The notes beneath the pieces are model-generated. The model was not told the DNA's origin. It ran no database searches and saw only the letters and a program-made list of their open reading frames with translations. A program made the position numbers and the translations under genes. This document shows positions 35,384 through 43,487 of a stretch of DNA of 64,000 nt, piece by piece; position 1 is the stretch's first letter, and each line of letters opens with the position of its first letter. Location: contig JAFXLS010000152.1 in the NCBI GenBank assembly GCA_017530965.1, forward strand, positions 1 through 64,000. The letters run 5' to 3'. This stretch comes from Fibrobacter sp. (GTDB lineage: Bacteria; Fibrobacterota; Fibrobacteria; Fibrobacterales; Fibrobacteraceae).

Positions 35384-36211
35384 TTACCAAGAATTCTTTT
35401 TCCCGAAACTGCTGCCGCCGAAACTGCCTCCGAGGCCACCACCAAAACCTCCGCCGAAGCCTCTCGGGCTGCTCCCGAAGCCACCGATGAATCCTGTTTC
35501 GGGTTCATCCTTTTTCTTGTTCTTGATTGCGCCTCCGAATAGGAACCAGAAGATTCCGTTCCCGCGTCCGCCGCTGAACTTGGCCATCAGGAGTAAAAAA
35601 GATACGAAGAGAATAAACAGAATCATAAGGGAGGACGTACTGTTCTCGCTTATCTTGTACGGCGTTTCGTCAATGTCGAGTTTAATGCCTTTTGCTTTAG
35701 CTCCCATCTGGGCGATTGCGTAGGCGAAGGAAAGAATGCCTTCGCCGTAGTTGTATTCGCGGAAGGCCGGGAGCAATGTCTTCTTCTGGATTTTCGCAAG
35801 AGCCTTTTCGCTATAATATTTTTCTGCGCCGGGAGTGACGACGATGTTTTTCCAATGCTGTTTCTGGGAGACAAAAATCATGACGCCTTCGCCGCTTTCT
35901 TTTCCGAGCTGCCATGCGTCTGCCGTACTTTGTGCGTATTTGTCGCCTTTTTCAAACTGGTTGGTGTGTCCAATGTCGTCTACGATGACGCAGGTGAGTT
36001 CAATACCGGTTTTTTGGTAGAGATTGTCTGCCAAGTCATCGAAAAGTCGCGTTTCTGACGGGTTTAGCAGGTGGTTGTCGTCGTAAATTTTGCTTTCGGA
36101 AGGTTTTTGCGGGAATCTAGGCGTGTCGAGTGGTGCTTCTGCCATTGCCCCGAGCGTAAGACTCAGGCAAAGGAGTGTAATACGTATGGAAAATCGCCTT
36201 AATAGAAACAT
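35384..36211 (-). CDS. TPM-domain protein (membrane-anchored, Gly-rich tail)
   Basis: The 275-residue protein has a signal peptide (LCLSLTLGAMA) and a TPM domain at about 40-170: VYDDNHLLNPSE-like start, TGIELTCVIVDDIG, and GVMIFVSQKQHWKNIVVTPG. A membrane helix follows near 195-215 (SSLMILFILFVSFLLLM), then a short basic stretch and a tail of repeated GFGGGFGG ending in KKNSW. This matches 'TPM_phosphatase' proteins of the YgcG type, often paired with LemA, which is absent here. The periplasmic domain is inferred. ATG 36211 was preferred over GTG 36214. Confidence 0.85.
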   Translation of the reverse strand: MFLLRRFSIRITLLCLSLTLGAMAEAPLDTPRFPQKPSESKIYDDNHLLNPSETRLFDDLADNLYQKTGIELTCVIVDDIGHTNQFEKGDKYAQSTADAWQLGKESGEGVMIFVSQKQHWKNIVVTPGAEKYYSEKALAKIQKKTLLPAFREYNYGEGILSFAYAIAQMGAKAKGIKLDIDETPYKISENSTSSLMILFILFVSFLLLMAKFSGGRGNGIFWFLFGGAIKNKKKDEPETGFIGGFGSSPRGFGGGFGGGLGGSFGGSSFGKKNSW

Positions 36212-36412
36212 CACTTTGAAAATATAAAGTTTATTTCCAAAAAGGTGCGCGTGAACTTATTTTTTCATATGATTTTGGCAATAAAGTTTATATGTATCTT
36301 ACGAAATGGAATATTCCTGTTTGGAATATGATTTTTTTTCTTTGGTTGGTGCTCTATGCAAAAAAAACTCTATATATTTAGGAATGGGTTACGAACAGAA
36401 CAATAGGATTGG

Positions 36413-37057
36413 ATGATTATGAACGAAAAATGGACATGGCTCCCGGATTTTGCCTCGGATATGGGGATATGGGAAGACGATCTGATCGGCATTGCGCCAG
36501 ATGCGGAGCATCTTTTTGTGTCCTACGAAACGATGGTTTCGTTCCTTGATAATCTTTACGATATGCCCGGCCTTGCCGAGGCCTCTACCGTCGTGGGTTG
36601 GGGTTTTGGTGCTTTTGTCCTTTTGAAAAATGCGGACAAACGCCCTAAGAACCAGAAATGGATTTTGCTTGCCCCCTATGCCGATTATTGTTCAGAGCAC
36701 AGTGAATGGAATACTGAAAATCTGGCCTTTATTGCCCACCAGACCTTGACTGCCGTAGATGCTACGTTGAACGCCTTCTATGAGTTGATTGAAAATGAAT
36801 TTGGCGAATGGCAGGACGACTGGATGAAAACGGCAAGAAACATGAGCCCGGAATCGATGCTCAAGGGGCTTCTGTATATTGCCAAAAACCGAATTGAAGA
36901 ACCTGTTCCTATCACAGGCGAAACCCAGGTGCTCTATGGCAGGATGGACGGAGCTGTCCCGCCTGCAATGACGCTTGAACTCAAGGCGTTTATGCCCGGG
37001 GTGGAATTCAGGGAGCGTCCCAAGGCGGGGCACTGGCCGCCAATGCTTCTGTTCTAG
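36413..37057 (+). CDS. Alpha/beta-hydrolase-fold protein lacking the nucleophile Ser (BioH/BioG-like)
   Basis: The 214-residue protein has the layout of small carboxylesterases such as BioH. The opening WLPDFASDMGIWEDDL resembles the 'HGW....W' start, VGWGFGAFV stands where the nucleophile elbow VGWSLGG should be, YGRMDGAVPP holds the acid Asp, and AGHWPP holds the His. The nucleophile Ser is Gly, so normal hydrolysis is unlikely. Start may be ATG 36413 or 36419. A GGAATATTCC palindrome (36308-36317) lies upstream. It overlaps lnt tail to tail by 4 bases. No biotin genes are adjacent. Confidence 0.68.
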   Translation: MIMNEKWTWLPDFASDMGIWEDDLIGIAPDAEHLFVSYETMVSFLDNLYDMPGLAEASTVVGWGFGAFVLLKNADKRPKNQKWILLAPYADYCSEHSEWNTENLAFIAHQTLTAVDATLNAFYELIENEFGEWQDDWMKTARNMSPESMLKGLLYIAKNRIEEPVPITGETQVLYGRMDGAVPPAMTLELKAFMPGVEFRERPKAGHWPPMLLF

Positions 37058-38985
37058 TTGGCTTTGTACTTTCTAATGATGCTGAGCAATGCGGTTAGAA
37101 GGTAGACGGCAAAGAACAAAAGCAAGGAAATTTCAACTGTATCGCCGATGTGGCTGTAAAGGGTGTCGCGGGTCTTGAGCGGCACCTTTCTCTGTACAAC
37201 GCGATCGGTGAAAATTTCGGTGTTCTTGTCGAAGTGACCGTACTGGTCGATAAATGCGGAAATGCCGCTGTTGGCGAGTCGTGCCACCGGCATGCCGTTT
37301 TCGATAGCGCGGTAGCGGATCAAGTTCAGGTGCTGGTAGGGGGCGGTGCTGCGGCCGAACCAACCGTCGTTGGTAATGTTGACCATGAGGCGGGAGCCTT
37401 CGCGGATGGCTTCACGCACCAGGTCACCAAAGATGGCGTCGTAGCAAATGTAGGGAGTCCAAAGGAACGGCTCGTATACGGGAGTTTCCTTGCCGGCCAC
37501 AAAGTCTCCTTCACCCAGGTCCACGTAATTCAGGATGGGGAAGACTTCGTCGAAGGGGATGCGTTCGCTGAAGGGAACTAGGTGTTTTTTGATGTAACGC
37601 TGCGGGAATTTGAAAACTTTTGGCGTGAACAGGAAGGAGGCGTTGTAGATGTCGAACTTACGGATGCTTCCGCGGGGATTGCGGCGGTAGTCCAGGGCAC
37701 CAACCAAAAGCTGTGCGTTTTTCTGGTCGGCAACTTTGTGAAGTCGTTCGATGACACCGGGTTGCCGGCGGATGTGGTCTGGAATGGCTGTTTCGGCAAG
37801 GACGATGATGTCGGCATAATCCTTGATGCTGTCGTTCACCATGCCAAGAGTCTTGTTCACGATGAAATCAAAGCGATCCTTGCTCCACTTGGCGCCTTGT
37901 TCAATGCTGGGCTGCACCAGGGCGATGGAGGGGTTATCTTCGGTTTCTGCGTTATAGAAAGGTTGTGCTTCGGGCTTCGATAAGACAATGCTCCCTTGAA
38001 TGAGCAACAGTGCAAAAATTGCTACAGGTACAGCCAATGCCGGAATCGCTTTTTTGATGTCCTTGACTTTGCAAAGTGCATGGGCCACGGCCTGGTTCGA
38101 TGCGACAACTAGAATGGTGTAGCCGAAAATGCCGATGTAAGGGAGCATCTGTAAAAGTTCCAGGCTGTTTCCGAAAACGTAACCCAGGTGGCTCCATGGG
38201 AATGCGAAGTCGCCGTAGGTACGGGTCATTTCGAGGCCTGCATAAAATACGGGGTAAAGAACCAGGAGAATGGGGCGGATCTTGGCGGGAGCGTCTTTGG
38301 CCAAAGTGTAGATGTATCCGGCCAAGGTGTTGTAGGCGCTAAAGAAGGCGATGAGCAGGAACAGACCAAAGAGAATCAGTCCCGAAGGGGCTGTCTCTAC
38401 ATGCATCACATTGTAGATCCAATAGTAATTGATGGTATTGTAGAGCATGCCCGACCAGAAGGTGGCAAACAGGGCTTGCCCGCGACTGAATCGGTTTAGG
38501 ACGATGAACCATGGCACCAGAATCAGGAGTGCTGCGGGGCCCAGTGGCATGGGGGGATAGGCGAGTGCAAATAGCCCCCATGCAAAACAGGAAAGAATGA
38601 GTGCCGTACGGGATTCACGAGTCTTGATGTGTCTAAAGTTCCAACGGGCAAAAAGGATAATCCAGAATAATCCGATAGGACAGGATGTCAATATGATTTG
38701 AATCAGTCCGGCGTGCCCCACTTTGTTTGTGTCGCCAATGTTGTAATCAAGGACCAAAAACAGGAAGGATAGTAAAGCGAATGCGTATAGGGCGGGTTTG
38801 AAATTCTTGCGAATTTTCTTGAAGAACAAGAATGGAAGCGCGGTTAGCAAGGGCAGGTATTGTGCCCCGTGAGTGTAGAGCCCCGGTGTGTCTGGGCGCA
38901 GAGAAAAGGCTATGGTCTCGGCGACAATGATAACCGCTACATAAATCCAGTAAACTTTCGGGAAATCCTTAAATTTTTTCAACAT
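37054..38985 (-). CDS. lnt: Apolipoprotein N-acyltransferase
   Basis: Lnt adds the third acyl chain to the N-terminal Cys of lipoproteins at the periplasmic face of the inner membrane, using a phospholipid donor. The 643-residue protein has multiple N-terminal membrane helices (about 1-330). A nitrilase-type domain follows (ALVQPSIEQGAKW) with the Glu-Lys-Cys triad visible in IIVLAETAIP, KKHLVPFSER and TPYICYDAIFG. A C-terminal membrane helix ends the protein (LLLFFAVYLLTALLSII). It is longer than E. coli Lnt (512) because of extra N-terminal helices. Many lipoproteins in this window fit its presence. Confidence 0.93.
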   Translation of the reverse strand: MLKKFKDFPKVYWIYVAVIIVAETIAFSLRPDTPGLYTHGAQYLPLLTALPFLFFKKIRKNFKPALYAFALLSFLFLVLDYNIGDTNKVGHAGLIQIILTSCPIGLFWIILFARWNFRHIKTRESRTALILSCFAWGLFALAYPPMPLGPAALLILVPWFIVLNRFSRGQALFATFWSGMLYNTINYYWIYNVMHVETAPSGLILFGLFLLIAFFSAYNTLAGYIYTLAKDAPAKIRPILLVLYPVFYAGLEMTRTYGDFAFPWSHLGYVFGNSLELLQMLPYIGIFGYTILVVASNQAVAHALCKVKDIKKAIPALAVPVAIFALLLIQGSIVLSKPEAQPFYNAETEDNPSIALVQPSIEQGAKWSKDRFDFIVNKTLGMVNDSIKDYADIIVLAETAIPDHIRRQPGVIERLHKVADQKNAQLLVGALDYRRNPRGSIRKFDIYNASFLFTPKVFKFPQRYIKKHLVPFSERIPFDEVFPILNYVDLGEGDFVAGKETPVYEPFLWTPYICYDAIFGDLVREAIREGSRLMVNITNDGWFGRSTAPYQHLNLIRYRAIENGMPVARLANSGISAFIDQYGHFDKNTEIFTDRVVQRKVPLKTRDTLYSHIGDTVEISLLLFFAVYLLTALLSIIRKYKAN

Positions 38986-39010
38986 AACCGTTAACTTTTT
39001 TGCTTTTAAT

Positions 39011-39694
39011 CTACAGTCCGCTTTTGTCCTGGGGATTGAATATCAGCACGAATTCGCCTTTAGGCGGGTGAGCCTTGAAGTGTGCTGAAATTTCGGAGGG
39101 GGTTCCAATAAGGTGTTCTTCGAATTTCTTGGTGAGCTCGCGCATCAGGGCAATCTTGATTTCTCCAAAGACCTGGCCGATTTCTTCCACAAACTTGTCG
39201 ATATTGTGGGGGCTAGCGTAAAAAATCTGGGTCGCTTCTTCGTCTTTCAGCTTTTCCAACAGGTGAATGCGCTGTGCGCTTTTTTTAGGTGAAAAATACT
39301 GGAAGGTAAAGTGGTCGGTAGGCATGCCGCTTGAAACAAGGGCGGTAATCATGGCGCAGGGGCCAGGAATCGCACGGACATCGATGCCTTCTCGGACGCA
39401 TTCACGCACTAAATTGAATGCAGGGTCGGCGACACCCGGAGTACCAGCGTCGCTTACCAGCGCGATGTCGCCTTCGTTCTTTAAAAATTCCACATACTTG
39501 GGCGTCACTTTCTCTTTGTTGAAGTCGTGGTAGGCTTCCATGGGGGTGTTGATGCCATAGTTGTCGAACAGTACGCGGCTGTGGCGAGTGTCTTCGGCCA
39601 ATACCAGCGGCACTTCTTTTAAAATCCGCACGGCACGGTAGGTGATATCTTCCATGTTCCCGATGGGGGTTGCGACGATATAGAGTGTGTGCAT
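39011..39694 (-). CDS. rsmI: 16S rRNA 2'-O-ribose C1402 methyltransferase
   Basis: RsmI methylates the ribose of C1402 in 16S rRNA using SAM. The 227-residue protein carries the tetrapyrrole-methylase-fold signatures: LYIVATPIGNMEDITYRAVRIL, LAEDTRHSRVL, VSDAGTPGVADPAF and IPGPCAMITALVSSG, with MRELTKKFEE near the end. It lacks the extra C-terminal domain of E. coli RsmI (about 286 residues), as some homologues do. The gene lies between lnt and a lipoprotein gene, separated from them by 25 and 2 bases, so all three may be one transcript. Confidence 0.93.
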   Translation of the reverse strand: MHTLYIVATPIGNMEDITYRAVRILKEVPLVLAEDTRHSRVLFDNYGINTPMEAYHDFNKEKVTPKYVEFLKNEGDIALVSDAGTPGVADPAFNLVRECVREGIDVRAIPGPCAMITALVSSGMPTDHFTFQYFSPKKSAQRIHLLEKLKDEEATQIFYASPHNIDKFVEEIGQVFGEIKIALMRELTKKFEEHLIGTPSEISAHFKAHPPKGEFVLIFNPQDKSGL

Positions 39695-39696
39695 AA

Positions 39697-40251
39697 CTAA
39701 AAATCCTGTGCCAAATTTAGGTCGGTGTTTCGGCCGAGGCGGGTTTCGAATTTCAGCCGTTCCAAAAGCTTGCGGTGCATTTCTTGCGAGGCATCGTTTA
39801 CCAGGTCTGCACGCATACGGCCGTACCAGAACGCTTTGACATGTTCGCTTTCTTCAAATTCTACCCTGAAGGTGAGGGCACCGTGGCAGAAAATTCGGGC
39901 TTCCATGTGGTAATGCCATGTTTCGCTTACTGGGAGCATGGGCCAAAAGGGAATGATTGTTGCACCGATATTCCATGCGCTGGGCTCGTCATCGGGGGTG
40001 ACGGATGCGTCGATATGTGCTACTCCGCGGCAGGATTCCATGGGGTAGCTTGCGGAATCTACCGCAAAAGAGTACGCTCTTTGCAAATTCGTGTCCAAAT
40101 AAACCGTTTTTTCGCCGAAAGTAAGTGTAATTGGTTCAAAAAAGGGAATTGTTTTCGGGAATTCTTGCAAGTCATATTTTGTGAGACTCATAGAACAACC
40201 GACAAGTATTCCGCAACATAAGATTGCAATTTTTGAATAAAAGCGTCTCAT
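39697..40251 (-). CDS. Hypothetical lipoprotein, 184 aa
   Basis: The start at 40251 (MRRFYSKIAILCCGILVGC) gives a standard lipoprotein signal with lipobox LVGC; an in-frame upstream start at 40275 would add eight residues. The mature part has no recognised domain. It contains aromatic-rich strands (WNIGATIIPFWPMLPVSETWHYHME) and a helical C-terminus with MHRKLLERLKFETRLGR. It precedes rsmI by 2 bases on the same strand and diverges from lpxH. An envelope location is the only supported inference. Confidence 0.7.
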   Translation of the reverse strand: MRRFYSKIAILCCGILVGCSMSLTKYDLQEFPKTIPFFEPITLTFGEKTVYLDTNLQRAYSFAVDSASYPMESCRGVAHIDASVTPDDEPSAWNIGATIIPFWPMLPVSETWHYHMEARIFCHGALTFRVEFEESEHVKAFWYGRMRADLVNDASQEMHRKLLERLKFETRLGRNTDLNLAQDF

Positions 40252-40353
40252 TGTAATAAAATATAATAAACTCACGTCTCACACTTGGATGCTTCATTTC
40301 TCATCACACATTTCACATTCCTCATTTATCATAGTTTTCTATATTCTTTCTCG

Positions 40354-41079
40354 ATGTCTTTGCCTGCATATTTTTTATCTGATGCGCATCTCGGGGTGAA
40401 TCCGCCGGGTGCTGTTCCTGACCGTGAAAGGGCTCTAGTCCGGTTCCTGGAATCGATTAGAGGCAAAGCCTCCCATTTGGTTGTTGTGGGCGATTTGTTT
40501 GAATTCTGGTACGAATACAACGATTACGTGTGCCGTAATCATTTTGATTTGTTCTTTGCCATGCGCGAATTGGTAAAATCGGGCTGCGAAATCCACTTGT
40601 TACAAGGCAATCACGACTTTGCCTATGGCGATTTTTTTCCGAAAACGGTCGGCGCGCAGGTCCATAAGGAGCTTGTTTTAGAAATACAGGGGAAACGGGT
40701 CTATTTCTGCCATGGTGATGGTGTGGCCAAGTCCGACTTCGGTTACCGGTTGTTTCGCCGGATCCTTGATTTCCCGCTGAATCGCTTCCTTTTCCGCCAA
40801 ATCCATCCGGATTGGGGGATGGCCTTAGCCCGATTTGTGGGCCGCAGCAGTCGAAAGGTGGGGGAATCCCGCGTCATTAAAATGGACGAATACCTGCACT
40901 GGGCGAACAAAATGCTTAAAAAGACCGATTCTAGCCACTGTATTTTGGGACACCACCATGTTTCAGGGATTTGGAACGTGGAGAACGGTGTTGTCGCTTC
41001 TGCTGGGGACTGGATGAAAAAACTCACCTACATCCAGATGGATGCAGGTGAGCTTAATCTCAAGGAATTCGGAATCTAG
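40354..41079 (+). CDS. lpxH: UDP-2,3-diacylglucosamine diphosphatase
   Basis: LpxH cleaves UDP-2,3-diacylglucosamine to lipid X in lipid A synthesis at the inner membrane. The calcineurin-type metal ligands are in place: FLSDAHLG, VVGDLFEFW, LQGNHD, YFCHGDG and LGHHHVSG. Length from ATG 40354 is 241 residues, matching E. coli LpxH (240); the longer open frame from 40285 adds an implausible leader. No strong ribosome site is visible. The Arg-rich helical segment in the middle (FRRILDFPLNRFLFRQIHPD) is typical of LpxH and its membrane contacts. It confirms a Gram-negative outer membrane. Confidence 0.92.
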   Translation: MSLPAYFLSDAHLGVNPPGAVPDRERALVRFLESIRGKASHLVVVGDLFEFWYEYNDYVCRNHFDLFFAMRELVKSGCEIHLLQGNHDFAYGDFFPKTVGAQVHKELVLEIQGKRVYFCHGDGVAKSDFGYRLFRRILDFPLNRFLFRQIHPDWGMALARFVGRSSRKVGESRVIKMDEYLHWANKMLKKTDSSHCILGHHHVSGIWNVENGVVASAGDWMKKLTYIQMDAGELNLKEFGI

Positions 41080-41081
41080 GG

Positions 41082-41531
41082 CTAGTTTCCCTGGATGTCG
41101 CTAGCGCGGGATTCTGTAGACTTCATCATTTTCTTGCTGGAGTTTTCACCCCAAATCTTGGCGACAAGGTCGGTATTTGCGAACTTGTCCCACATTGCGT
41201 CTACCCAGCACCAGTGATGGGTTTCTCCCTTGCTGTCGGTAATAGTCCATTTCTCCGGGGTTGCGGTGAAGGTCATCTTAATCGGCTGGGCCTCACTGTA
41301 ACTGCCGTATTCGTTCGGCGTTGCTGCGGGAGGGTCGATTTCGATGGTCCAGGACTTACCTTCGGTTCTTTTGTAGATACCGACATTATACACTATAAGG
41401 AGTACGCCGACAATAATGGCTCCCTTGAAGTTCTTCTTTGATAAGAAGAAAATCAAGAGCATGAGCAATAAAATCGCTACAGCACCCAAATTATAGTGCG
41501 TCGTATAGAACAACTTGAGAACGTCGATCAT
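41082..41531 (-). CDS. Hypothetical membrane protein, 149 aa
   Basis: No family recognised. Two membrane helices lie near the N-terminus (AVAILLLMLLIFFLS and GAIIVGVLLIVYNVGIY). They are followed by a soluble domain with a Trp-rich patch (GETHHWCWVDAMWDKF) and a Ser/Lys tail. GGAG precedes the ATG. It sits 16 bases after the stop of the gene at 41548 on the same strand, so the two are probably cotranscribed. The soluble part is likely periplasmic by its orientation after two helices only if the N-terminus is outside; topology is uncertain. Confidence 0.65.
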   Translation of the reverse strand: MIDVLKLFYTTHYNLGAVAILLLMLLIFFLSKKNFKGAIIVGVLLIVYNVGIYKRTEGKSWTIEIDPPAATPNEYGSYSEAQPIKMTFTATPEKWTITDSKGETHHWCWVDAMWDKFANTDLVAKIWGENSSKKMMKSTESRASDIQGN

Positions 41532-41547
41532 GGGAGACTCCGACTAA

Positions 41548-42297
41548 TTATTTCTTGGAACCCTTTTCGGCAGCCTTCTGCTCGGCGACCAGCGCGGCGA
41601 CACTGAATGTAATCGTCTTGCCTTCAACCTTGCATTCGGTACGGAAGCTCTGTTTGGGGAGTGCCAGACCGTGAGAAGAGAAGGTGCCCATGAAAGAGGC
41701 GTTTGCGTGACTTGCGATGGTACGGACGTTGATGAAACCCTTGTCCTTGCTGAAGGAAAGCTTGAAGACCTTCTTTGTACGATCGTAATCGGCAATCATG
41801 GTCTTGTTCACCTGGGTATTCACTGCGTCTCTAGTCTTGCGGTCAAAAATGATGGTTCCGCGAGAGTCAATGGAGAGCATGGTCTTATTTGCGATGGAAT
41901 TGCGGCAAGCGATCAGTTTCCACGGACCTTTTTTCTTGGTAGAATTCTTGCTCGTGAAAATGTACTTGTTGCCTTCTTTTTCCAACTCGTACGGACCGGT
42001 GGCGATTTTTTCGCCGATGGCGTTCAGCGCGCCCTTGAAGTAAAGGAACTTTGACTTTGTAGAGTTGACACCAACAATGAAACGGAAGGACGTGGTTTTT
42101 GCTTCTTTGGTGGGAGTGATCGCAACGCGCTTTCCGATGGGATCCACTTCGATGTCAGCGTAGGGGCCGATTTCGACGACTTCGCCTTTCTTGGAGGATT
42201 CCTGCTTTGCCATCTTGTCGAGTTTCATCGTCTTGATGGCTTGATCCGGAAATCGCAGAAAACCGCGAATATCCATTTTCACAATGATAGTATCCAT
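41548..42297 (-). CDS. Hypothetical Lys-rich protein, 249 aa
   Basis: No family recognised. The start was set at ATG 42297 (MDTIIVKMDIRGFLRF), which has GAGG five bases ahead; a GTG at 42303 is also in frame. The protein is basic, without signal peptide or membrane segment. Two similar halves may exist: GEVVEIGPYADIEVDPIGKRVAITP and KTMLSIDSRGTIIFDRKTRD both read as strand-turn-strand units with a following basic stretch (FRFIVG and VFKLSFS). A cytosolic location is inferred. It precedes the small membrane protein gene on the same strand. Confidence 0.65.
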   Translation of the reverse strand: MDTIIVKMDIRGFLRFPDQAIKTMKLDKMAKQESSKKGEVVEIGPYADIEVDPIGKRVAITPTKEAKTTSFRFIVGVNSTKSKFLYFKGALNAIGEKIATGPYELEKEGNKYIFTSKNSTKKKGPWKLIACRNSIANKTMLSIDSRGTIIFDRKTRDAVNTQVNKTMIADYDRTKKVFKLSFSKDKGFINVRTIASHANASFMGTFSSHGLALPKQSFRTECKVEGKTITFSVAALVAEQKAAEKGSKK

Positions 42298-42415
42298 AAA
42301 CACCTCTTTTTGTTTATTTGTGGTTTTCTAGGTAAACTAATAATTTTTCGTAATACGGGCAATACTGATAAGAAAAAAAGCAACAAATTCTGTTCCCAAA
42401 AGGTTTTCCATTTGG

Positions 42416-43234
42416 TCAGAATTTGTCCGCTTTTATTGGTATAAATTGCCTTTTTAAGCTTAAAATAAGCAGTTTTTGTAAACTTTCTCCATTGCGAAGA
42501 ACCAATTTTGCGTTTCCCAACTTGGAATATTCCAAGTAAGTACGATTTTCAAATTGCTTTCTGTCACTGACTACAGTTGTGTTGTTTTGTGCGCTTTTTA
42601 ACTTGTCTGTGGCTACTTTGAAATCAGTGCGGACAAGGAATCTGGGGTACAGAAAACCGTATTTTTGATGTATAGCTTCGGCGATGTCGAAGATGGGATC
42701 GATGAGTATAATTTGTTCGTAATTTCGATGCTGGTTAATTGCCGAGATGGCGCCCATCCCGCGTCCTACAAGGATTTGCGGGGCGTTGCCGTTTACTTGT
42801 GTAGCGCATTCTGCAATTTGTGCGGCGTCTTGTGCGAAGGTCTTTTCACTGGGAGTTCCCTTGTTTTGGGCCGAGCCTCGATAATTGAATGTGATGACGC
42901 TCACACCTGGGAGCGAATCTACCTGCGCTAAAAATTGTGCGGCGTCTTCATCTGCTTCGGGGTAGTAAAGTAGGGTGGGGTCAGTTTCGTTTCCGAGGAT
43001 GAATCCATTCAATACTGTTCCGTCTTCCAGTGTGCAGGAAAGTTGCTTCGCCTTATTCTGGATAGCTTCGTTCGCTTCTTTGTGGTAGATCGCTCGCGGG
43101 AATGCATTCCTGCGTTCGGTCAGCGCGAGGTAAAACACCATGCTCACATATATGACGGCAAGAATTCCTGCAAGCCGAAGAATGCGGAAAAGAGCCCCTT
43201 TTAAGATGGTGGTGATTTTAGAATTGCTGATCAT
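42416..43234 (-). CDS. Membrane-anchored alpha/beta-hydrolase-like protein lacking the nucleophile Ser
   Basis: The 272-residue protein from ATG 43234 (MISNSKITTILKG) begins with a membrane helix (LAGILAVIYVSMVFYLAL), then an alpha/beta-hydrolase layout: VLNGFILGNETDPTLLYYPE, GVSVITFNYRGSAQNKGTPSE and ILVGRGMGAISAI. The last is the nucleophile elbow, with Gly where Ser is normal; ILIDPIFD could hold the acid residue. The longer frame to 43468 crosses a terminator-like hairpin and is unlikely to be coding. A perfect 16-bp palindrome, CTTGGAATATTCCAAG, lies inside the gene at 42521. The function is unknown and probably non-hydrolytic. Confidence 0.65.
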   Translation of the reverse strand: MISNSKITTILKGALFRILRLAGILAVIYVSMVFYLALTERRNAFPRAIYHKEANEAIQNKAKQLSCTLEDGTVLNGFILGNETDPTLLYYPEADEDAAQFLAQVDSLPGVSVITFNYRGSAQNKGTPSEKTFAQDAAQIAECATQVNGNAPQILVGRGMGAISAINQHRNYEQIILIDPIFDIAEAIHQKYGFLYPRFLVRTDFKVATDKLKSAQNNTTVVSDRKQFENRTYLEYSKLGNAKLVLRNGESLQKLLILSLKRQFIPIKADKF

Positions 43235-43487
43235 CGGGCGCAAATTTAGAAAAAAAATTAAAAAAACACGTTTGTAATGAAAAAGGACTTTCGTCTGTTT
43301 CCAAACGAAAGTCCAAAGGATGGGATTGGGTGTTCCTTGAATATATCTAAAAAATTTGGGGAGCGTATCACTTCTTTTTTCAAAAGTGTTCACGAATTGT
43401 TCTTTTTTGCAAGATTTACGGGAATTTACAAAACTATTTCGGGAATAGGTGTTCCCAAAAATTGACAAAAAAAGTATATTTAGATTG
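43235..43487. other. Divergent regulatory region upstream of the TIGR02147 gene
   Basis: A 253-base AT-rich region without a supported gene. It carries the minus-strand terminator-like hairpin and a 15-bp near-repeat, GGGATTGGGTGTTCC at 43322 and GGGAATAGGTGTTCC at 43441 (13 of 15 identical). The second is also a partial palindrome, GGGAA...TTCCC. These could be operator sites for the adjacent regulator-like gene. Confidence 0.5.
43285..43314 (-). terminator. Terminator-like hairpin in the leader of the 42416-43234 gene
   Basis: On the minus strand GGACTTTCGT and ACGAAAGTCC arms pair perfectly and are followed by TTTTT (43284-43280). No gene lies upstream on this strand before the divergent plus-strand gene, so it is either an attenuator in the leader of the downstream gene or the end of a small RNA. 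Confidence 0.6.

Noticed and set aside
43235-43468. N-terminal extension of the 42416-43234 gene
   Set aside because: It would translate through a terminator-like hairpin and gives a basic, low-quality leader.
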